Assembly (NCBI RefSeq): GCF_024808665.1
Contig: NZ_JANUBZ010000001.1
Location: 620,001 to 684,000 of the forward strand
Reading direction: 5' to 3'
DNA: 64,000 nucleotides
Origin: Mucilaginibacter empetricola
GTDB lineage: Bacteria > Bacteroidota > Bacteroidia > Sphingobacteriales > Sphingobacteriaceae
Under the pieces are notes generated by a model. It was given only the letters and a program-made list of their open reading frames with translations. It had not been told where the DNA came from and made no database searches. This document shows, one piece after another, positions 60,067 to 64,000 of this stretch. The translations under genes were made by a program, and so were the position numbers. Each line of letters begins with the position of its first letter. Within the stretch, counting starts at the first letter, position 1.

Positions 60067-60105
60067 TTAAATGACGGCCGTCATTTAAGGAGATGAGAGC
60101 CATCA
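60067..60105. promoter_or_regulatory. Double Crp/Fnr-type site upstream of BON copy 2
   Basis: A perfect 22-bp palindrome at 60067-60088 centred on TGACGGCCGTCA (60072-60083), plus TGAGAGCCATCA at 60094-60105; both are TGA-N6-TCA and their centres are 22 bp apart. They lie 56-89 bp upstream of the BON2 start (60016). Confidence 0.55.
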
Positions 60106-60145
60106 CCTGGCAAGCCACTATCTATAGTGAACAATATATAATTTC

Positions 60146-60400
60146 CTATACCAGGATGCGGCTGATCTCGCCTAATAATACCTTCGCATCTTTTTTATAA
60201 CTTTCAATAATATCCGGTTTTTGCGAAGCGGTACAGGTTAACCCAAAAGCGGTTTGCTCAAAGCGGCTGAACTCCTTTTGACGTTTTTTAAAAGCCTCTT
60301 TTACAAAGGCTATCGCCGAAGTGCCGGCCTTGTTTATTTCTTCCTGTTTTACAGCAAGGGCCTTCCTGACCTCCGCTACAATAGCATCTGTTTCTCTCAT
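60146..60400 (-). CDS. Small hypothetical helical protein
   Basis: 84 residues, charged, all-helical (MRETDAIVAEVRKALAVKQE, then EAFKKRQKEFSRFEQTAFGL). No family recognised. It is separated by 15 bp from the L,D-transpeptidase gene upstream in the same direction, so they may be co-transcribed. Confidence 0.55.
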   Translation of the reverse strand: MRETDAIVAEVRKALAVKQEEINKAGTSAIAFVKEAFKKRQKEFSRFEQTAFGLTCTASQKPDIIESYKKDAKVLLGEISRILV

Positions 60401-60415
60401 GATATAATTATTTGA

Positions 60416-62053
60416 TTAATATTCACCGCTTCCTGAAACGATCATAGCAGCCAGGTGGTCATCAAGGTTATAAATGTCTTTCCTGAAATTGAGCAGCCCG
60501 TTTCGATTGGTGAATGCTGTGAAATAGGCGATAAAAACCGGCATCTTTTGCTTTAGCGTGACATAGCGTTCTTTACCGGAATGCATGGCCTCGTCCATAT
60601 TTGCCGCGTTCCATTCAGGGTTGTTTTTAAGCAGGAAACTGGCTAGTTTGACCGGTTCCACCACCCGGATACAGCCGTGGCTGAATGCCCTTGAGTTTTC
60701 GCCGAACAAAGACTTCATAGGCGTATCGTGCAAATAAATATCATAAGTGTTCGGGAACAGGAATTTGACGAGCCCCAATGAATTCTCAGGCCCGGGTTTC
60801 TGCCGCACAACCGGTATTTTACCATGATAGCCAATTATTCCCATGTCATGCTTTTGGATGTAATTTATGTCTTTTCTGATTCCCGGAATGATTTCCTTGA
60901 GCACGATGCTTTGCGGAACATTCCAGTAAGGGCTGAAGACCACGTATTTGACCTCCCCATAAAAAACGGTAGTTTGATGGACCGACTGTCCTACAACAAC
61001 TTTGCAACTCCAAAGCAAACTATCAGCATGATAAACATGCAATTGAAACTCAGGAATATTTACGGCAAGATAATCCCCGTTCAGCCTCACCGGCAGCCAG
61101 CGGCTGCGTTCCATGTTGACCAGGATCTGTTTGATCCGGGTTTTGAGTGGAACATTCAGAGCGGTGATGGTCGCTTTGTCCAGCAGCCCATTTGGCTGCT
61201 GGCCGTTCCTGTCTTGAAATTGCCTGACCGCGGTCACCAATTCATTATTGTAGGTGTTGTTCAGGGTATCCCCATGGAAATCTTCCAGTTTGAATAACCT
61301 TATTTTTATTTTGACTACCGATGCAGCGGTATCGCCGGGTTTAAGTAAAGCGCTATAATCTACAGTCGACCATTGGCCGCTTGCATCCAGGGCCAGGTAT
61401 TTTTTCAGGAACCCTCTTAATAATTCATATTGACGGTAAACTGGCTCACCTGCGGACAATCGCTTGGTAGGAGATTTGGAAAGGCTGTCTAAATAATCAT
61501 TGTAATTCACCTTTTTTCTGGGCACATACCATTTGGCGGAATCACTGACTAAAGCATTCATACCTCCCCAGGCCAGCTTGGCAAAGACAAAATATTGGGT
61601 AGTAAGCATTAGTTCCAGGCGGGTGTCCGGGCGGTTTTTAGTTGCCTTAAAATCTATGTCGTGAATCAAGGAATCAAGGATGTTTTGATAGGGAACCGTC
61701 TTATAAATGCCATCGGTTTGCAGGTTCATCACCCGGTTGGAAAGATTACCGGCCTGCTCAATTAACCTCCCATCATCGAACCAGGCAAAGGCGTAGTTTC
61801 TTTTCCTGTAAAAATCCCGAACCCTTCCCGCGTAATTCTGAAGCGCAGGATAACTTTTAAAAAAAGCATCCAGCCGCGTACTGTCCATTACAGATTTAGT
61901 CTGCCCGCTAAAGTTACCGGGTATGGTCTGATTCCATTCTTTCGATAGCGTATCCGTTTTAACCTGGTGCTTTATTTCCTGACCGCAGCTGTTAAAAGAA
62001 CAACCGGCAATGATCAGCAACAGTGGAATATATTTCTTATAAGGCGACTGCAT
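60416..62053 (-). CDS. Murein L,D-transpeptidase lipoprotein (YcbB-like)
   Basis: 545 residues. An N-terminal lipoprotein signal (lipobox IAGC, residues ~15-18) anchors it outside the cytoplasm. A scaffold region and a peptidoglycan-binding motif (VRQFQDRNGQQPNGLLDKAT) precede the YkuD catalytic domain with HDTPMKSLFG and FSHGCIRV, where Cys is the nucleophile. It would form 3-3 cross-links in murein, which raises envelope resistance to stress. Ends 3 bp before the oleate hydratase gene, so the two may be one operon. Confidence 0.9.
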   Translation of the reverse strand: MQSPYKKYIPLLLIIAGCSFNSCGQEIKHQVKTDTLSKEWNQTIPGNFSGQTKSVMDSTRLDAFFKSYPALQNYAGRVRDFYRKRNYAFAWFDDGRLIEQAGNLSNRVMNLQTDGIYKTVPYQNILDSLIHDIDFKATKNRPDTRLELMLTTQYFVFAKLAWGGMNALVSDSAKWYVPRKKVNYNDYLDSLSKSPTKRLSAGEPVYRQYELLRGFLKKYLALDASGQWSTVDYSALLKPGDTAASVVKIKIRLFKLEDFHGDTLNNTYNNELVTAVRQFQDRNGQQPNGLLDKATITALNVPLKTRIKQILVNMERSRWLPVRLNGDYLAVNIPEFQLHVYHADSLLWSCKVVVGQSVHQTTVFYGEVKYVVFSPYWNVPQSIVLKEIIPGIRKDINYIQKHDMGIIGYHGKIPVVRQKPGPENSLGLVKFLFPNTYDIYLHDTPMKSLFGENSRAFSHGCIRVVEPVKLASFLLKNNPEWNAANMDEAMHSGKERYVTLKQKMPVFIAYFTAFTNRNGLLNFRKDIYNLDDHLAAMIVSGSGEY

Positions 62054-62055
62054 GG

Positions 62056-63648
62056 TTACCGTAACATCGTTTTCATCGCGTCGAATAAAACACCGGGATG
62101 ATGATCACCGTGGTACATTGGCGTCGGCTCTTTATCCATATTCAGTAGTTTATAAACAGCGGTTTGTGCTGTCCTGACCGAATATTCAACTGTAAACACG
62201 ACATCTTCCGGTACCTCGGCAAACTGACCGATAAAGGCCAGGTTCGAGGTGATCTCAGGAACAACCTGGGGACGGTCCCCCGGTTCACGGGTTAAGAACT
62301 GGCTGGTGATATAGGGAAGCATGCAAGGAATGCAAATACATTCTTTTAATAATTGCTCCCTGACAGCGTCGAATTTTAAATGGGAAAGCAATTCCGTCAT
62401 AATTTCTTCGCCGGTACAATCTGCCATTTTCTTGTGGACAAAGTTTCCTTTATTATCGGGAAATAATCCATAGCCCCAAAAAACGGTTACGTTTTCAGGC
62501 TGGCCAATATAATGCGGCTGATAAGCTAAGAGGATAGACATTAGCCAGTTGGAGCTTTTAAAAGTGACCAGGCCACCGGTTCCGGCGGAATTCCCTGAAA
62601 ATTCTTCCATCAGCTCAAAAAAGGTGGTGCCCTGGAAGGTCACCGTAAAAGACTCCCACTTGGATTCCCCGACACGGCTGTCAAATACAAATGGACGGCC
62701 GAATTCAGGGCTCACTTTCGCAATGTTTTCCCATAGCTTCCAGCTGCCGTCCTTTTTATCGGTGATCAGCTTTGGGGCAGAATGCATGGAACCGAGACTG
62801 GAGTCAGCAGTCATCGACCCGATGGTCACGAGCACAAGGTCATCTTCCTTCAACTGGATCTGCTGATTGATCTCATCTTTTAAATAATGTATCCGGTCAA
62901 CAAATATTTGTTCTCCTGATTCTATAAAATTCAGGTCGGTCACCTGGTAACCCATTAAAAAATTGACGCCGTTGTCTTTCAGCCATTTGATCAGTGGCTT
63001 GGCCAGTGAATCAAACTGGTTGTAAGGCGTGCGGTCAACGCCGGCCAGCGTATTGATGCGTACAAATTCGTGGATGAACCTATGCAGGTAACGTTTGAAT
63101 TCCACTGCGCTGTGCCAGGGCTGAAAAGCAAACATCGTGTCCCACATGTACCAGAAATTTGTTTCAAAAAAGGCCGGTTCGAACCACTGGTCGATTCGTT
63201 TATTACCTAAATGATCTTCGCTTGCCGCCATCATCTCGATCAGGTCAAGCCTGTCCTGGTTACTAAAGCCCATGGAAGACACATCCAGGATCTCTCCATT
63301 TTCTACCACACGTGCAAGGGAATGGGTTTTAACTTTATGGTTAAAATCCTTGATCTCATCCAGTACGGTAATTGTGGGATTGGTGAGGGATGGAATAAAT
63401 GAAAAAAGATCGTAGGTGCACAAACAACTGAAGTTCAGCATCCGTCCGCCACGCATCACGTAACCGCTTTCAGGAGAACCGGAACCGTCAAGGCTGCCGC
63501 CGGCAATATCCAGCTCTTCCAATATGTAGATCTGGTTGGCAGGTATATGCCCATCCCTGATAAAATAGGCCGCGCTGGCTAAGGAAGCTATGCCGCCACC
63601 TACCAGATAAACATTGCGGTGCCTGTTTGAGTTAAATGAATCTTTCAT
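62056..63648 (-). CDS. ohyA: Oleate hydratase
   Basis: 530 residues, FAD-dependent. The dinucleotide motif VGGGIASLASAAYF, GGSLDGSGSP, GGRMLNFSCLCTYDLF and the RTPYNQFDSLAKPLIKWL region match the oleate hydratase (MCRA) family, which adds water to the 9-cis double bond of oleic or linoleic acid to give 10-hydroxy fatty acids. In pathogens and gut bacteria this detoxifies free unsaturated fatty acids. The site TGATGGACATCA (63699-63710) lies 51-62 bp upstream. Confidence 0.93.
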   Translation of the reverse strand: MKDSFNSNRHRNVYLVGGGIASLASAAYFIRDGHIPANQIYILEELDIAGGSLDGSGSPESGYVMRGGRMLNFSCLCTYDLFSFIPSLTNPTITVLDEIKDFNHKVKTHSLARVVENGEILDVSSMGFSNQDRLDLIEMMAASEDHLGNKRIDQWFEPAFFETNFWYMWDTMFAFQPWHSAVEFKRYLHRFIHEFVRINTLAGVDRTPYNQFDSLAKPLIKWLKDNGVNFLMGYQVTDLNFIESGEQIFVDRIHYLKDEINQQIQLKEDDLVLVTIGSMTADSSLGSMHSAPKLITDKKDGSWKLWENIAKVSPEFGRPFVFDSRVGESKWESFTVTFQGTTFFELMEEFSGNSAGTGGLVTFKSSNWLMSILLAYQPHYIGQPENVTVFWGYGLFPDNKGNFVHKKMADCTGEEIMTELLSHLKFDAVREQLLKECICIPCMLPYITSQFLTREPGDRPQVVPEITSNLAFIGQFAEVPEDVVFTVEYSVRTAQTAVYKLLNMDKEPTPMYHGDHHPGVLFDAMKTMLR

Positions 63649-63698
63649 AGGAGAAATATTGATTTAACGAAGCTAAGGGTAAGGCCCACCTTAAAACA

Positions 63699-63710
63699 TG
63701 ATGGACATCA
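63699..63710. promoter_or_regulatory. Crp/Fnr-type site upstream of oleate hydratase
   Basis: TGATGGACATCA (TGA-N6-TCA), 51-62 bp upstream of the start at 63648. Confidence 0.45.
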
Positions 63711-63736
63711 CATTTTAAAATGAGCCATATTATAAA

Positions 63737-64000
63737 TTAAGGCGCTGCAATTTCCAGCACTATCCTGCCGCTGATGTCACCTTTTTTCATCTCTTCAAAC
63801 ACCGAATTGATATCTTCCAGTTTAGCAGCGTGTACCGTGGTTTTTACTTTTCCTTCCAAAGCGAAGGAGATCGCTTCTTCCATATCCTTACGCGTTCCTA
63901 CAATCGATCCCCTGATGGTCGTGCCGTTGATGACCGTATCGAAAATTGAAAGGTCGAAACTTCCCGCAGGCAAACCATTCAGCGACATCACGCCTTTACG
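63737..64000 (-). CDS. Partial zinc-dependent alcohol dehydrogenase (C-terminal part)
   Basis: The frame is open to the window edge and reads RKGVMSLNGLPAGSFDLSIF then DTVINGTTIRGSIVGTRKDM and ends SGRIVLEIAAP; this is the C-terminal end of an AdhP-like zinc alcohol dehydrogenase. The start and zinc-binding domain are outside the window. It is a second ADH in this stress locus. Confidence 0.85.
   Translation of the reverse strand, partial: RKGVMSLNGLPAGSFDLSIFDTVINGTTIRGSIVGTRKDMEEAISFALEGKVKTTVHAAKLEDINSVFEEMKKGDISGRIVLEIAAP

Overview
This window looks like a Bacteroidota genome, most likely Sphingobacteriaceae (Mucilaginibacter/Pedobacter type). The reasons are the protein families (IntDOT-like integrases, PAS/CheB/CheR hybrid kinases, HxlR and SnoaL families), moderate GC, few Shine-Dalgarno sites, and several TAnnTTTG -7 promoter boxes placed directly before start codons. 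The assignment comes from reading the sequence, not from a database search. No rRNA or complete tRNA was seen.

Layout. 1-2.0 kb: a divergent pair, a partial MarR-like regulator and a threonine aldolase coupled to an AlaX-type tRNA-editing protein. 2.2-5.0 kb: an SDR protein lacking its catalytic Tyr, then four NTF2/SnoaL-like proteins. 5.5-11.3 kb: a complete RND efflux operon (adaptor, pump, outer-membrane channel). It is bracketed by a ~500-bp direct duplication of the end of the SnoaL block and followed by an NDH-2 remnant. 12-15 kb: a coiled-coil membrane protein and an HNH-type protein. 15.2-23.2 kb: a plasmid/ICE-type operon (SSB, DUF932, small unknowns) containing a PRTRC cassette. Three of its members can be read as a ubiquitin-like protein, an E2-like protein and an E1-like ThiF protein; a macro-domain protein and an unknown follow, and the operon ends in a strong terminator.

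23.2-31.4 kb: DUF2630, two AraC-regulator/SDR units around an aldehyde dehydrogenase, an apparently frameshifted HxlR regulator, a SnoaL-like protein and an RRM RNA-binding protein. 31.5-34.6 kb: an excisionase-like HTH protein, an array of six three-base-loop hairpins, a DUF1016/YhcG PD-(D/E)xK nuclease that carries a seventh copy of the hairpin, and a tyrosine recombinase overlapping the nuclease start by 4 bp.

35.15-51.4 kb: a segment of about 16.1 kb bounded by ~140-bp near-identical direct repeats that begin with tRNA-3'-end-like sequence. Each repeat lies beyond the 5' end of a tyrosine recombinase. The cargo is sensory: PAS histidine kinases, a CheB-CheR-PAS-kinase hybrid, a receiver/RsbQ-like hydrolase/PAS-kinase operon, a cupin anti-sigma-like protein, a region-2-only sigma protein and a DksA-like protein without its zinc finger. 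Two genes here carry apparent frameshifts.

51.5-64 kb: a dnaE2 3' remnant and small unknowns, then a mostly minus-strand stress/envelope locus: DUF892, CheB-like, a VIT/SRAP chimeric ORF, an aldehyde dehydrogenase, an orphan HisKA segment, SHOCT, two three-BON proteins, two alcohol dehydrogenases (one running off the end), an L,D-transpeptidase and oleate hydratase. TGA-N6-TCA (Crp/Fnr-type) sites lie upstream of four transcription units in this locus and in tandem upstream of the RND operon, which suggests a shared regulon.

The most interesting items are the PRTRC ubiquitin-like cassette, the hairpin family tied to the YhcG nuclease, the sensory island with its RsbQ-like module, and the Crp/Fnr-type motif linking separate loci.
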